Below, piece after piece: positions 1 to 8,242 of a DNA stretch of 55,507 nt. The position numbers were made by a program, and so were the translations under genes. This DNA is from CAYJPA01 sp964371945 (GTDB lineage: Bacteria > Chloroflexota > Chloroflexia > Thermomicrobiales > UBA6265), in contig CAYJPA010000031.1 in the NCBI GenBank assembly GCA_964371945.1, forward strand, positions 1 to 55,507. The letters are read 5' to 3'. Within the stretch, counting starts at the first letter, position 1, and each line of letters starts with the position of its first letter. The notes under the pieces are model-generated. The model saw only the letters and a program-made list of their open reading frames with translations, did no database searches and was not told where the DNA came from.

Positions 1-2
1 CC

Positions 3-1607
3 GCGCCGATCCTGACCGCACTTATGGCAAATGCGCCGGAAGTCGGCGCCGCTCCTGCCATTCGAGGTCGACGCGGCGCCGCTCGCTTCCAAGACGCGAG
101 TACGTTCACGGCGGTCATCGAAGACGGCTCCCCAGACATCGATCCGCATTCCAACTACACGACCATCGGTTCGGTTATCTGTCTCGGCTGTTACGAGATG
201 TTGATCCAGTACAGCGGCGCCAGTACCTCCGAATTCGCGCCTATGCTGGCTGAGTCATGGGAATCGAGCGCGGACAACTCCACTCACACGTTCAAAATCC
301 CTGCCAATGCGCTATTCCACGACGGCACGCCGTGCGACGCCAATGCAGTCAAAGCATCGTTCGTTCGTTTCCGCCGATTGGAGCTCGGACCGTATCTCGT
401 AATCTCCCGATTCTGCGACAACCCAGAAGAGCAGATCGAGGTTGTTGACGCCACCACCGTCCGGTTCAACCTCGGCGCCCCACAACCGCTGTTTCTGGCC
501 GCCATGGCATCCTCCTATGGTCCGTTCGTGGTAAGTCCCACGGCGGTGGAGCAAAACAAGTCCGACGACGATCCATGGGCGCACCAATGGCTGCTGTCGA
601 ACGCGGTGGGCACCGGTCCATACAGATTGGTCGAGAATCTGATCAAAGAACAGATCGTGCTCGAGAAGTTTCCGGAATACCACGGTGGATGGGACGGCAA
701 TCATTTTGAAAAAGTGGTTCTTCGGCCGGTGCCCGAAAACTCGACTCGTCGCCAGTTAATCGAACAGAGTGCCGTTGACGCCGCGACAAACAACCTCACA
801 CCGGAAGACTTCGATGCACTCCAGAGCGTTGAATCGCTGCAAGTACTGACCTACCCGACGACGCGGGTCGACTGGGCGATCCTGAACGCGGTCACGCTGT
901 CCAAAGAGGCCCGTCAGGGGCTCAGTTATGCGTTCCCATATCAAGAGGTGATAGATGGCGCCTATCGCGGACGATTGATTCGAACCGGACCGATTCCAAC
1001 GACGGTCCGCGGGTACGATCCAAGCGTTTTTCTTTACCAGACCGACCTGGCCAAGGCCAAAGAACTGCTCACGGCCGGGGGAGTGAACGAAGGCGATTCG
1101 CTCGAGTACATGATTGTCGCCGAGTCCGAGATCGACAAAACCGTTGCCCAGCTTTATCAGGCGAGCCTTGCCCAGATCGGTATCAACCTCGAAATCTCGC
1201 AAGTCGACAGTTCGACACTCAATGACCTGATCTTCGGCGATGCCCCGGGCGAGGAACGACCGGCGATCATCGGTTCGTGGGCCTGGTGGCCGGACTATAA
1301 CGATCCCTGGAACCAGCTTGCCCCGAATTTCCTCGAGTCGTCAAGCGGCGGAGGCGGTAGCAACTCCGGCTACTGGGTGAATGCCCAATTCGAGGAGATC
1401 ATGGCTGCAGCACAGAACTACACCGACGAAGCTCAACTGAATGAATGGATGAAAGAAGCCCAGAACATCCTCACCGAACAAGATCCTCCCGCGATCTACT
1501 ACGGTGAACGCCAGTACACCACGGTGCTCCAATCGTCGATTCAGGGCTTCGTCGCGAACCCGCTCTATCTTGACGCCTACAACTTCTATCAGCTCTCGAG
1601 AGCGTAG
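3..1607 (+). CDS. ABC transporter substrate-binding protein, family 5 (5' partial)
   Basis: This is an extracytoplasmic solute-binding protein of the peptide/nickel/opine type (SBP_bac_5). It would capture oligopeptides or similar solutes outside the cell and pass them to the two permeases that follow. The frame is open to the left edge, and the residues before the first in-frame Met (position 24) are hydrophobic (APILTALMA). The true start and signal peptide therefore lie outside the window. About 530 residues are present, near full length for the mature family. The N-terminal part has the usual lobe I order (ITxxIDPHSNY-like start, then LAESWE followed by FHDGTP and a FNLGAPQPLFL segment). 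The C-terminal part has the GSWAWWPDYNDPWN stretch common in this family. The substrate cannot be read from the sequence. Confidence 0.9.
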   Translation, partial: APILTALMANAPEVGAAPAIRGRRGAARFQDASTFTAVIEDGSPDIDPHSNYTTIGSVICLGCYEMLIQYSGASTSEFAPMLAESWESSADNSTHTFKIPANALFHDGTPCDANAVKASFVRFRRLELGPYLVISRFCDNPEEQIEVVDATTVRFNLGAPQPLFLAAMASSYGPFVVSPTAVEQNKSDDDPWAHQWLLSNAVGTGPYRLVENLIKEQIVLEKFPEYHGGWDGNHFEKVVLRPVPENSTRRQLIEQSAVDAATNNLTPEDFDALQSVESLQVLTYPTTRVDWAILNAVTLSKEARQGLSYAFPYQEVIDGAYRGRLIRTGPIPTTVRGYDPSVFLYQTDLAKAKELLTAGGVNEGDSLEYMIVAESEIDKTVAQLYQASLAQIGINLEISQVDSSTLNDLIFGDAPGEERPAIIGSWAWWPDYNDPWNQLAPNFLESSSGGGGSNSGYWVNAQFEEIMAAAQNYTDEAQLNEWMKEAQNILTEQDPPAIYYGERQYTTVLQSSIQGFVANPLYLDAYNFYQLSRA

Positions 1608-1693
1608 ATTTCTTGCGGCCGCGGTCGTGATTCCAACTAGAATGAACCGCGCAACAGACGCGATCAAGTTACCGGGGGTGGGGGCACGCTGGA

Positions 1694-2704
1694 ATGATTG
1701 TTCGGCTCATCATCAGGCGAATGCTCTTTCTCGTTCTCGTGCTCTTTGGCCTGTCACTGATCACGTTCACATTATCTCGCCTGGTTCCGGCTGATCCTGC
1801 CCGTATGATCGCAGGCCCGCGAGCAAGCAAGAGCTCGGTCGAGAAGATTCGGCATCAATACGGACTCGACGATCCAGCGCCTGTTCAGTACGTGAACTAT
1901 GTGAAAGGTGTGCTTCAGCTCGACTTCGGCACCTCGTTTTCATCCCGCAAGCCCGTCCGCGACGATCTCAGTCGATATCTACCGGCGACGCTGGAGCTCG
2001 GCCTCTACGCCTTCATCGTCGCCACCGTCATCGGTGTTCCGCTCGGGGTCGCCTCCGCGGTCAAACGCGATTCTCTGATTGACAACATCTCTCGCTTCAT
2101 CTCGATATCGGGATTAGCACTGCCGGTCTTCTGGTTTGCGCTGATGATTCAGTTCCTTTTTTTCGGCAAGCTCGGATGGCTCCCGGATGGGCAACGGCTT
2201 CCAATCGGCGTCGATCCCCCAGGCAAGATCACGAATCTCTATGCGGTCGACGCGCTTCTCCACGGCGACTTTTCGCTGCTGTGGTTGGTGCTCAAGCACC
2301 TGGCTATGCCGGTGATCGTCTTGTCCTACGGATCACTGGCGGTCATAACGAGAATGGTTCGCGGCGGCATGCTCGAAGTGCTCAACCAGGACTACATCCG
2401 AACCGCCAGGGCAAAAGGGCTTGTCAACCGAACCGTCGTCGTACGTCACGCGCTGAAAAATGCGCTGCTTCCCGCCGTCACATCGCTTGGGCTTCAAGTT
2501 GGATTGCTGCTCTCGGGCGCATTTCTGGTCGAGCTCGTCTTCTCATGGCCAGGCATTGGCCGTTACTCGGTTCAAGCAATCCAACAGATCGATTACAACG
2601 CGATTATGGCCACGACTCTGGTCATCGCCTTGATTTTCGTGCTGATGAATCTGGTCGTGGATATTCTCTATCTCTTCCTTGATCCAAGGATCGAATACTC
2701 ATGA
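1694..2704 (+). CDS. ABC transporter permease, DppB/OppB type
   Basis: This is an inner-membrane permease subunit of a peptide-type ABC importer, 336 aa, the normal size for DppB. The N-terminus MIVRLIIRRMLFLVLVLFGL is the typical first helix and is followed by the periplasmic DPARMIAGPRAS segment. Several further hydrophobic spans follow. The cytoplasmic EAA-like loop (TARAKGLVNRTVVVRHALKN) contacts the ATPase. It lies 86 bp after the binding protein, and its stop overlaps the start of the next permease in an ATGA, so translation is probably coupled. No ATPase gene (DppD/DppF) follows. These must lie upstream of the window or elsewhere. Confidence 0.93.
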   Translation: MIVRLIIRRMLFLVLVLFGLSLITFTLSRLVPADPARMIAGPRASKSSVEKIRHQYGLDDPAPVQYVNYVKGVLQLDFGTSFSSRKPVRDDLSRYLPATLELGLYAFIVATVIGVPLGVASAVKRDSLIDNISRFISISGLALPVFWFALMIQFLFFGKLGWLPDGQRLPIGVDPPGKITNLYAVDALLHGDFSLLWLVLKHLAMPVIVLSYGSLAVITRMVRGGMLEVLNQDYIRTARAKGLVNRTVVVRHALKNALLPAVTSLGLQVGLLLSGAFLVELVFSWPGIGRYSVQAIQQIDYNAIMATTLVIALIFVLMNLVVDILYLFLDPRIEYS

Positions 2705-3657
2705 GTTTGGAGCACGCGCATGACGTAGCGGGCGTTACGGCGGCGCTTGCGCCGGATATGCGCGAATCGACGACCGCGCCCCTGGGCGGGTTGGCCCAGC
2801 GACGATCGACGAATCAGCTTCAACGCAATCTCAAGCGATTCCTGATCGGAAACAAGCTCAATCTGGCGGGGGTTATTATCGTGCTGACCTTCATTTTTCT
2901 CTCGATATTCGGCGAGATGGTCGCCCCGCACGATCCGTACAAGCAAGACATCACCGGCTCCAAATTGCTTGCCCCGTCGACCGACCACATTCTGGGCACG
3001 GATGAGCTTGGGCGCGATGTCTTCAGCCGGATTCTGGCTGGAACACGGGTTTCGCTGCAGGTGGCGGCGGTTGTGCTCGGGTTCGCCGTCGTCTTCGGCA
3101 CGATTGTTGGAGCCATTTCAGGGTTCTTCGGCGGCCTGGTCGACGAAATCCTGATGCGCTTCACCGACATGTTCTTGGCGTTTCCTGCGCTGATTCTCGC
3201 AATCGCGATCGCGGCCACGCTCGGAAAAAGTCTGACGAACACGATGATCGCGCTCGCGACCGTTTTCTGGCCCTGGTATGCAAGATTGGTGCGCGCTCAA
3301 GTGCTGTCAATTCGCGAACGGGAGTACATCGAGGCAGGTCGCAGCATCGGATTGTCGTCCTCTCGCCTGATGTTTCGACACATTCTTCCAAATGCGGCTT
3401 CGGTCGTGATCATTCAAATCACACTCGATGTCGGTTTCGCGATTCTGTCGACCAGTTCTTTGAGCTTTATCGGGCTCGGCGCGCAACCGCCATCGCCCGA
3501 ATGGGGCACTATGCTCTCAACCGCCCGCAATTACTTCCGGGATGCCTGGTGGTACACCACCTTCCCAGGCGTGGCGCTGACGCTCACCGTCTTCGCCTTC
3601 AATGTCCTCGGCGATGGGCTCCAGGACGCCCTCGATCCCCGTTCGGGCCGACGATGA
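2701..3657 (+). CDS. ABC transporter permease, DppC/OppC type
   Basis: This is the second membrane subunit of the same importer, 318 aa, as expected for DppC. An N-terminal cytoplasmic stretch of about 50 residues (the OppC_N region) precedes the first helix at about residues 55-75. The family motif LGTDELGRDVFSRILAGTR follows, then about five more membrane spans. The EAA loop (EAGRSIGLSSSRLMFRHILPN) lies near residue 215, and the end has the usual GDGLQDALDPR. The ATG overlaps the stop of the preceding permease by 4 bp. The operon appears to end here, because the next genes face the other way. Confidence 0.93.
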   Translation: MSLEHAHDVAGVTAALAPDMRESTTAPLGGLAQRRSTNQLQRNLKRFLIGNKLNLAGVIIVLTFIFLSIFGEMVAPHDPYKQDITGSKLLAPSTDHILGTDELGRDVFSRILAGTRVSLQVAAVVLGFAVVFGTIVGAISGFFGGLVDEILMRFTDMFLAFPALILAIAIAATLGKSLTNTMIALATVFWPWYARLVRAQVLSIREREYIEAGRSIGLSSSRLMFRHILPNAASVVIIQITLDVGFAILSTSSLSFIGLGAQPPSPEWGTMLSTARNYFRDAWWYTTFPGVALTLTVFAFNVLGDGLQDALDPRSGRR

Positions 3658-3707
3658 GCCACAGCATCGTCCTCTCGCGCTGAACCTACGTTACCGCGTT
3701 ACCTCGA

Positions 3708-3748
3708 TTCCGACGAAGTGCTCCAGACTCGGGAACACTTCGTCGGAA
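3708..3748. terminator. 13-bp perfect hairpin between convergent genes
   Basis: The arms at 3708-3720 (TTCCGACGAAGTG) and 3736-3748 (CACTTCGTCGGAA) are perfect reverse complements around a 15-nt loop. It lies 50 bp after the permease stop and about 100 bp past the end of the leftward histidine kinase gene. The position fits a transcription end or mRNA 3' stabiliser for one or both operons. There is no T-run on either strand, so a classic intrinsic terminator is not proven. Confidence 0.45.
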
Positions 3749-3846
3749 GCACGGCTACCTTGTTTGCAATTTGTAAAAACCCAGAGCGACTATATCGGGC
3801 AGCGCCCTACATTTCGGGTGGCTCCACGACTAACGGGACCGTCGAG

Positions 3847-5652
3847 TCATGCCTCAATGAGCAATCCGTGAAGAATTGGTTCCGATTCCATATCCTGGGC
3901 GCCATCGCGTCGCAATGTGAAGGTAAAGGTCGTGCCTTTGCCTGGTTGGCTGTTCACCCAAATTGAGCCTCCGTGCGCCTGAATGATGTGCTTTGCGATC
4001 GCCAATCCGAGTCCTGTGCCTTCAGATCGACGTGCCTTGTCGGACTTGTAGAACCGCTCGAACACGCGAGGCAGTTCTTCTTGCTCGATCCCGACGCCGG
4101 TATCCGAAACCGAAACAGCCACGAATCGGCCCTCAACCTCCGCGGTGACCAGAATCGAACCGCCCGGTTTCGTGAACTTGATCGCGTTATGCACGAGATT
4201 CAACAGTACCTGCTCAATTCGTCCGCGATCGGCCAGGACGGACGGCAATGCCGGATCGATACCGCAGTTGAGCGACAACCGCGCTCGCTCGATCTGCGGA
4301 CGCAGCCGTTCAACCCCAGACACGATCAGCGTCGCCGGTTCAAATGATTCGAGTTTGAGCGTGATGCGACCCGATTCGAGCCTCGCCAGATCGAGCAACT
4401 CATCGACGAGCGCTGTCAACCGGGTTACTTCCCCGACCACCCGGCCCAGAAAATCCCCAGCGACCGTGGGATCGTCGATCGCTCCCGCTTCAAGTGTTTC
4501 GACCAGAGCGCGGATCGACGCCAGCGGTGTACGCAGCTCATGTGAAACGTTGGCCACGAATTCTCGGCGGACCGATTCGAGTCGCTTCAACTCGGTTACG
4601 TCGCGAATGACGACAATGCCCAGTCGCTCGCCCTGCCGATCGACTGCTTGAGCCACGGCATCCAGGATGTGATCGGTTCGCCCGTGATCGATCGTGCCGG
4701 ATTGCTGCTTCCCGGATTCGAACGCGGTCGAAAGCAGCTGATTCAAATCGGCATCTCGAGCGACAACGACGAATGGGCGCCCGACGGCCCAGTTGAGCCG
4801 CGTGCCGAGAATAGACGCTGCCGAATCATTGATGCCGATGACTGTCAAGTGCTGATCGACGATGACGACACCGTCGCTCAAATTCGCAAAGATCGCTTCC
4901 AGCCGGGAGCGAGATTGTTCGCTTTCTTCAACCAACTCCCTGACGCGACGAGTCATCGTATTGAACGCACGGGCGAGATCGCCAAACTCGCGCGTCGAAC
5001 CGGGCGTTACCGTGGATTCGAACTGACCAGTCGAGACGAGACCCGCGTGCTGTCGCAACTCCGCGAGTGGGCCTGTTATCCGGCCGGCAACATAGATCGC
5101 GACGACCAGCGAAATCCATGAAACAATCAGGCCTGTCGCAAGCACGTTGCGCTGGAATCGCCCAACGACGTCGTCAACCTCTTCGAGAGATGTCGACGCA
5201 CGGGCGACGGCTCCCGGCACACCTTGAACTGGCACCGTCACCACCATTGATCCGTCTTGGTGGGCGCGTACAACGTCTTCATCGCCAATTAGGCCTACTT
5301 CGATTGCTTGCAAGGCATCCGCGGGCGGGATCGTGGCGGGATCACTCTGGGAATCAGCGACCATTTGGCCGCTAGAATTGATTATGGTAAGCCGGGTGGG
5401 AATCGCGGACCCAAGTGCGTCGATCTGAGCATCGATCTCCGATCCGGGCGCATTTGCCAGCAGCGACGCGGTAGCGGAGGAACCGGCCATTCTTGCCTGC
5501 TCTTCGAGCTGACTGGCGAGTCGATTCTCGTACCGGCCGCGCACCGAAAAGATCAAAAAAGCGCCGAGGACCAATATGACCAGGATGCTCAGGGCGCCAA
5601 ACGTGAGCGTGAGCCGACCGCGGACTGTCGAAGGAAGCATTCGCTCGAGCAT
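3847..5652 (-). CDS. Sensor histidine kinase, PhoR/WalK-like
   Basis: This is a membrane-bound two-component sensor, 601 aa. Visible order: first membrane helix about residues 14-37, an extracytoplasmic domain of about 130 residues, second helix about 168-190, HAMP linker, then a PAS domain (about 250-350, beginning LEAIFANLSDGVVIVD). The HisKA box with the phospho-accepting His (FVANVSHELRTPLASI, near residue 370) and a HATPase_c domain (N box NLVHNAIKFT, G boxes DTGVGI and GTGLGLAI) follow. The start is 3 nt after the stop of the response regulator gene, so the pair is one operon. The PAS domain and the partner type resemble PhoR/WalK kinases. The stimulus (phosphate, cell wall or other) cannot be read here. 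Confidence 0.93.
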   Translation of the reverse strand: MLERMLPSTVRGRLTLTFGALSILVILVLGAFLIFSVRGRYENRLASQLEEQARMAGSSATASLLANAPGSEIDAQIDALGSAIPTRLTIINSSGQMVADSQSDPATIPPADALQAIEVGLIGDEDVVRAHQDGSMVVTVPVQGVPGAVARASTSLEEVDDVVGRFQRNVLATGLIVSWISLVVAIYVAGRITGPLAELRQHAGLVSTGQFESTVTPGSTREFGDLARAFNTMTRRVRELVEESEQSRSRLEAIFANLSDGVVIVDQHLTVIGINDSAASILGTRLNWAVGRPFVVVARDADLNQLLSTAFESGKQQSGTIDHGRTDHILDAVAQAVDRQGERLGIVVIRDVTELKRLESVRREFVANVSHELRTPLASIRALVETLEAGAIDDPTVAGDFLGRVVGEVTRLTALVDELLDLARLESGRITLKLESFEPATLIVSGVERLRPQIERARLSLNCGIDPALPSVLADRGRIEQVLLNLVHNAIKFTKPGGSILVTAEVEGRFVAVSVSDTGVGIEQEELPRVFERFYKSDKARRSEGTGLGLAIAKHIIQAHGGSIWVNSQPGKGTTFTFTLRRDGAQDMESEPILHGLLIEA

Positions 5653-5655
5653 GGT

Positions 5656-6420
5656 TCAGCTCGCCTGCTCAGCCACGAAGCGGTATCCAATGCCGCGCAC
5701 CGTCTCGATCCTGACCGGATTCGCGGGATCGAGCTCAAGCTTCTGCCGCAACCATCGAATGTGCACGTCGACCGTCCGCGTATCCACGGGGTAGTCGTAG
5801 CCCCAGACGTCGCGCAACAGCGCTTCACGAGAGAAGACGAAACCGGGCCGACGAGCCAGGTAATGAAGAAGCTCAAACTCCTTCGGCTTGAGCGCCAATG
5901 GAACGCCCCCGACAGTTGCCTGTCGCCGTGCTGCATCGATGGTCACATTTCCGGCCGTGACGACGTCCGACTGTCGCGCTGTATCTGATGCAGATGGTTC
6001 CGCCGCTCCCTCCCCTTCAGTCATCCGAACGCGGCGAAGATTCGCCCGTACCCTGGCGACGAGCTCCCGCATTGCGAAGGGTTTGGTCAAATAGTCGTCC
6101 GCGCCAATTTCCAGACCGATCACGCGGTCGACTTCTTCAACCTTGGCCGAGACCATGATGATTGGCACGTTGGATTCCGCCCGGAGCGCGCGGCAAACCT
6201 GAAGTCCATCCATTCCGGGCAACATGACATCGAGCAGCACCAGGTCGGGTCGGAACGTGCGGGCGCTTGCGATCGCGCTTGGTCCATCGGCGGCGACGCT
6301 CACCTGGAACCCTTCGCGCCGAAGACTGTAGGCGATGGTGTCGCGGAGAGCGGGCTCGTCGTCGACAACGAGAATCGAGCCCTGGACTATTCGCTGAGGA
6401 TCGGAGCTCGGCTCTGGCAT
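5656..6420 (-). CDS. Response regulator, OmpR/PhoB family
   Basis: This is a 254-aa DNA-binding response regulator and the partner of the kinase that follows. The receiver domain has the acidic pair in VVDDEPALRD, the phospho-accepting Asp in LVLLDVMLPG, the switch Ser in IIMVSAK and the conserved Lys in LTKPF. After a linker of about 25 residues rich in Ala/Ser/Glu comes an OmpR winged helix (FELLHYLARRPGFVFSRE, then VDVHIRWLRQKLE and the IRGIGYRF-type end). The frame stays open upstream to 6651. The ATG at 6420 is chosen because it starts the receiver domain at the usual place and has a GGCAGGAG ribosome site 7 nt upstream. Confidence 0.94.
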   Translation of the reverse strand: MPEPSSDPQRIVQGSILVVDDEPALRDTIAYSLRREGFQVSVAADGPSAIASARTFRPDLVLLDVMLPGMDGLQVCRALRAESNVPIIMVSAKVEEVDRVIGLEIGADDYLTKPFAMRELVARVRANLRRVRMTEGEGAAEPSASDTARQSDVVTAGNVTIDAARRQATVGGVPLALKPKEFELLHYLARRPGFVFSREALLRDVWGYDYPVDTRTVDVHIRWLRQKLELDPANPVRIETVRGIGYRFVAEQAS

Positions 6421-6523
6421 TCTGTACTCCTGCCGCCTGCGCGCCAAGCGGTGGGGTGACGGGTTCAGTTCTTGTATGCAAGTATAGAGAGGTAGAATGC
6501 GGAACGACTTCGCAATTGTTAAG

Positions 6524-6654
6524 GCTCTGTGACACAAGCGTCCAAGACGTACGGTCCTGACGTATATCTGTTGGCGGCACGTAGCTGCAGTCGCAAAACC
6601 AGATTTCGCAACTATCGAAGAGGCTCCCATTTTTCCTGCTCTGTGATACAATCG
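6524..6654 (+). promoter_or_regulatory. Repeated motif and candidate extended -10 upstream of rplU
   Basis: The 316-bp gap between the divergent regulator and L21 genes holds two near-identical 17-mers, GCTCTGTGACACAAGCG at 6524-6540 and GCTCTGTGATACAATCG at 6638-6654 (15 of 17 match). The second contains TGATACAAT, a good extended -10 (TACAAT at 6647-6652) for the ribosomal protein genes. No convincing -35 is seen. The first copy has a weaker -10 (CACAAG). The likely transcription start is about 6659. Confidence 0.4.
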
Positions 6655-6661
6655 ACCGTCG

Positions 6662-6685
6662 CGGGTGCGCTTCGCACCCGATTTT
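6662..6685 (+). promoter_or_regulatory. Hairpin with short T-run in the rplU leader
   Basis: The 8-bp stem CGGGTGCG (6662-6669) pairs with CGCACCCG (6673-6680) around the loop CTT and is followed by ATTTT. It lies 57 bp upstream of the L21 start, just after the predicted transcription start. It could be an attenuator, a protein-binding leader for L21 autoregulation, or only a 5' stabiliser. L21 leader elements are known in other bacteria, but this one does not match a structure I can name. Confidence 0.4.
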
Positions 6686-6736
6686 GTGTGTGCGTGACAG
6701 CCCCATTTTGCCGGGCGACCTACTGAGAGACATGTG

Positions 6737-7141
6737 ATGAGCGATCAGGAGACAACCACCACCGTCGAACCGGTGGACGCCCCGGAGCCGGTCGCCGCGG
6801 CCGCGGAACCGGAGGTCGCCGCCCCCAAGGGCTATGCGATCATCGAAACCGGCGGCAAGCAGTACCGCGTCAAGGTCGGCGACCGCATTTCGGTCGAGCG
6901 TCTTCCTGACGACGCCGGCGGCGATATCACGTTTGACCGCGTGCTCCTCCTCGGCGGTGACGGGTCAACCAGGATCGGCACGCCGGTCGTGGAAGGCGCG
7001 TCAGTTACCGCCAGCGTGGATGACCACTTCCGCGGTGAGAAAATCGTCGTCTTCAAATACAAGGCAAAGAAGCGCTATCGTCGCCGGATCGGTCATCGCC
7101 AGGAGCTCACGCATTTGACGATCACCGGAATCGCCGGGTAA
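6737..7141 (+). CDS. rplU: 50S ribosomal protein L21
   Basis: This is a large-subunit ribosomal protein that binds 23S rRNA. The core matches L21 from GYAIIETGGKQYRVKVGD to the Lys/Arg-rich end (YKAKKRYRRRIGHRQ). It carries an acidic N-terminal extension of about 30 residues (rich in Glu, Pro, Ala, Val) before the core, so it is about 134 aa instead of the common 100-105. A GTG at 6734 directly precedes the ATG at 6737 and either could start the protein. The ATG at 6732 reads straight into TGA. L27 follows after 31 bp, the standard order. Confidence 0.96.
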   Translation: MSDQETTTTVEPVDAPEPVAAAAEPEVAAPKGYAIIETGGKQYRVKVGDRISVERLPDDAGGDITFDRVLLLGGDGSTRIGTPVVEGASVTASVDDHFRGEKIVVFKYKAKKRYRRRIGHRQELTHLTITGIAG

Positions 7142-7172
7142 TCCGACTACCAAAGCAAAAGGAGCAAACTCA

Positions 7173-7490
7173 GTGGCACATAAAAAGGGAGTCGGAAGCT
7201 CGCGCAACGGCCGCGACAGCCAGGCGCAGCGACTCGGAGTGAAGCGATCCGACGGCGAATACGTCCGTTCGGGCACCATCGTTGTTCGTCAACGCGGAAC
7301 GCAGTTCTGGGTCGGCAGCAATGTCGGAATCGGCAAGGATCACACGATCTACGCCAAAATTGACGGAGTCGTGAAGTTCGAGCCGATTTCGCGCAACAAG
7401 CGACGTATCAGCGTTTACTCGACCGATCTTTACGCCATTGGTGGCGCCAAGATCGTCGAAGCAACGCCGCTCGCAACCGCGGCCGGCTAA
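7173..7490 (+). CDS. rpmA: 50S ribosomal protein L27
   Basis: This is a 105-aa large-subunit protein near the peptidyl-transferase centre. The N-terminus MAHKKGVGSSRNGRDSQAQR is the L27 signature without a cleavable leader. The conserved body (LGVKRSDGEYVRSGTIVVRQRG and NVGIGKDHTIYA) follows. The start is a GTG with the ribosome site AAAGGAG 8 nt upstream. It lies between L21 and L31 in one apparent operon. The C-terminus is about 15 residues longer than the common form. Confidence 0.97.
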   Translation: MAHKKGVGSSRNGRDSQAQRLGVKRSDGEYVRSGTIVVRQRGTQFWVGSNVGIGKDHTIYAKIDGVVKFEPISRNKRRISVYSTDLYAIGGAKIVEATPLATAAG

Positions 7491-7562
7491 CCACGTCGAC
7501 CGTGTTTGTACAAATTGGAGCGTGGATGGGAATCACGCTCCCGAGAGGAGAACCCAGATCCA

Positions 7563-8024
7563 ATGAAACCGGGAATTCACCCGAAGTATGTCGAGGCGAC
7601 CGTTGTCTGCGCATGTGGCAACACCTTTCAGACAAAATCGACCCGGCCAAACCTTCGCACAGACTTGTGCAACGTGTGCCACCCGTTCTACACGGGCGAA
7701 CAGCGGATTGTTGACACGGCCGGTCAGGTCGAGCGCTTCATGAAGCGGCTCGAGGGCGCCGGAGATCGCGGGCCGTCCAAGCGCAAGCAGCGCCTGTCGG
7801 AACGCGCCGCGAAGCTCGAGCAGGATCGCCTGCGCGCTGAAGAAGCGGCTCGTGTTGCGGCCGCCGAAGAAGCTGCCGCTCGCGCGACCGCCCGCGCCAA
7901 TGCAGAGGTGCTTGCCGCCCAGGCAGCAGCGGCCCTCGTCGCACGCGGTGAAGAGATCGTTCCGGCTCCTGCGCCGGCAGCCGCTGAGTCGACTGACGAC
8001 ACGCCAGCCGCCGAAGAGGCATAG
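7563..8024 (+). CDS. rpmE: 50S ribosomal protein L31 with long Ala/Glu tail
   Basis: This is the zinc-containing (C+) form of L31. The N-terminus is MKPGIHPKYVEATVVCACGN, and the second Cys pair lies in LCNVCHPFYTGEQ, giving the four-Cys zinc site. The core ends near residue 75. It is followed by a tail of about 75 residues that is nearly all Ala, Glu and Arg (for example RLRAEEAARVAAAEEAAARA). The tail is likely helical or coiled and roughly doubles the usual length of 70-80 aa. The ATG at 7563 is chosen over upstream in-frame starts because it opens the conserved MKxxIHP sequence. The ribosome site is GAGAGGAGA. Confidence 0.95.
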   Translation: MKPGIHPKYVEATVVCACGNTFQTKSTRPNLRTDLCNVCHPFYTGEQRIVDTAGQVERFMKRLEGAGDRGPSKRKQRLSERAAKLEQDRLRAEEAARVAAAEEAAARATARANAEVLAAQAAAALVARGEEIVPAPAPAAAESTDDTPAAEEA

Positions 8025-8047
8025 ATCGAGCAATCACGACGTCAACA

Positions 8048-8079
8048 CAGCCGGTCGTGAATTGGCGACCGGCTGTTTT
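8048..8079 (+). terminator. Intrinsic terminator after rpmE
   Basis: A perfect 10-bp stem, CAGCCGGTCG (8048-8057) with CGACCGGCTG (8066-8075), encloses an 8-nt loop and is followed by TTTT. It starts 24 bp past the L31 stop, so it is a strong candidate for the end of the ribosomal protein transcript. Confidence 0.85.
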
Positions 8080-8082
8080 GTG

Positions 8083-8203
8083 CGCGCCGGCAAAGGCCTC
8101 CGGCGCGGGAGACCACAGGTGTCTCCCCTACGCCGGTGAAGATGAACAAAGCGCACCAATTATGCAGGGTATGGGCCCATGCCACCCCGGCCCGAAAGGG
8201 CCG
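8083..8203. repeat. Cluster of three further hairpins between convergent genes
   Basis: Between the rpmE terminator and the end of the CitE-like gene lie three more perfect stems: CGCGCCGG/CCGGCGCG (8083-8107), GGGAGAC/GTCTCCC (8107-8127) and CGGCCC-GAAA-GGGCCG (8188-8203, with a GNRA-type tetraloop). None has a T-run. They could be dispersed repeats or end signals for the leftward operon. No gene is seen in this 218-bp gap. Confidence 0.4.
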
Positions 8204-8242
8204 CCGTTCTCGTTCAAATGCTTTCGACTTAATCAGAACGGG

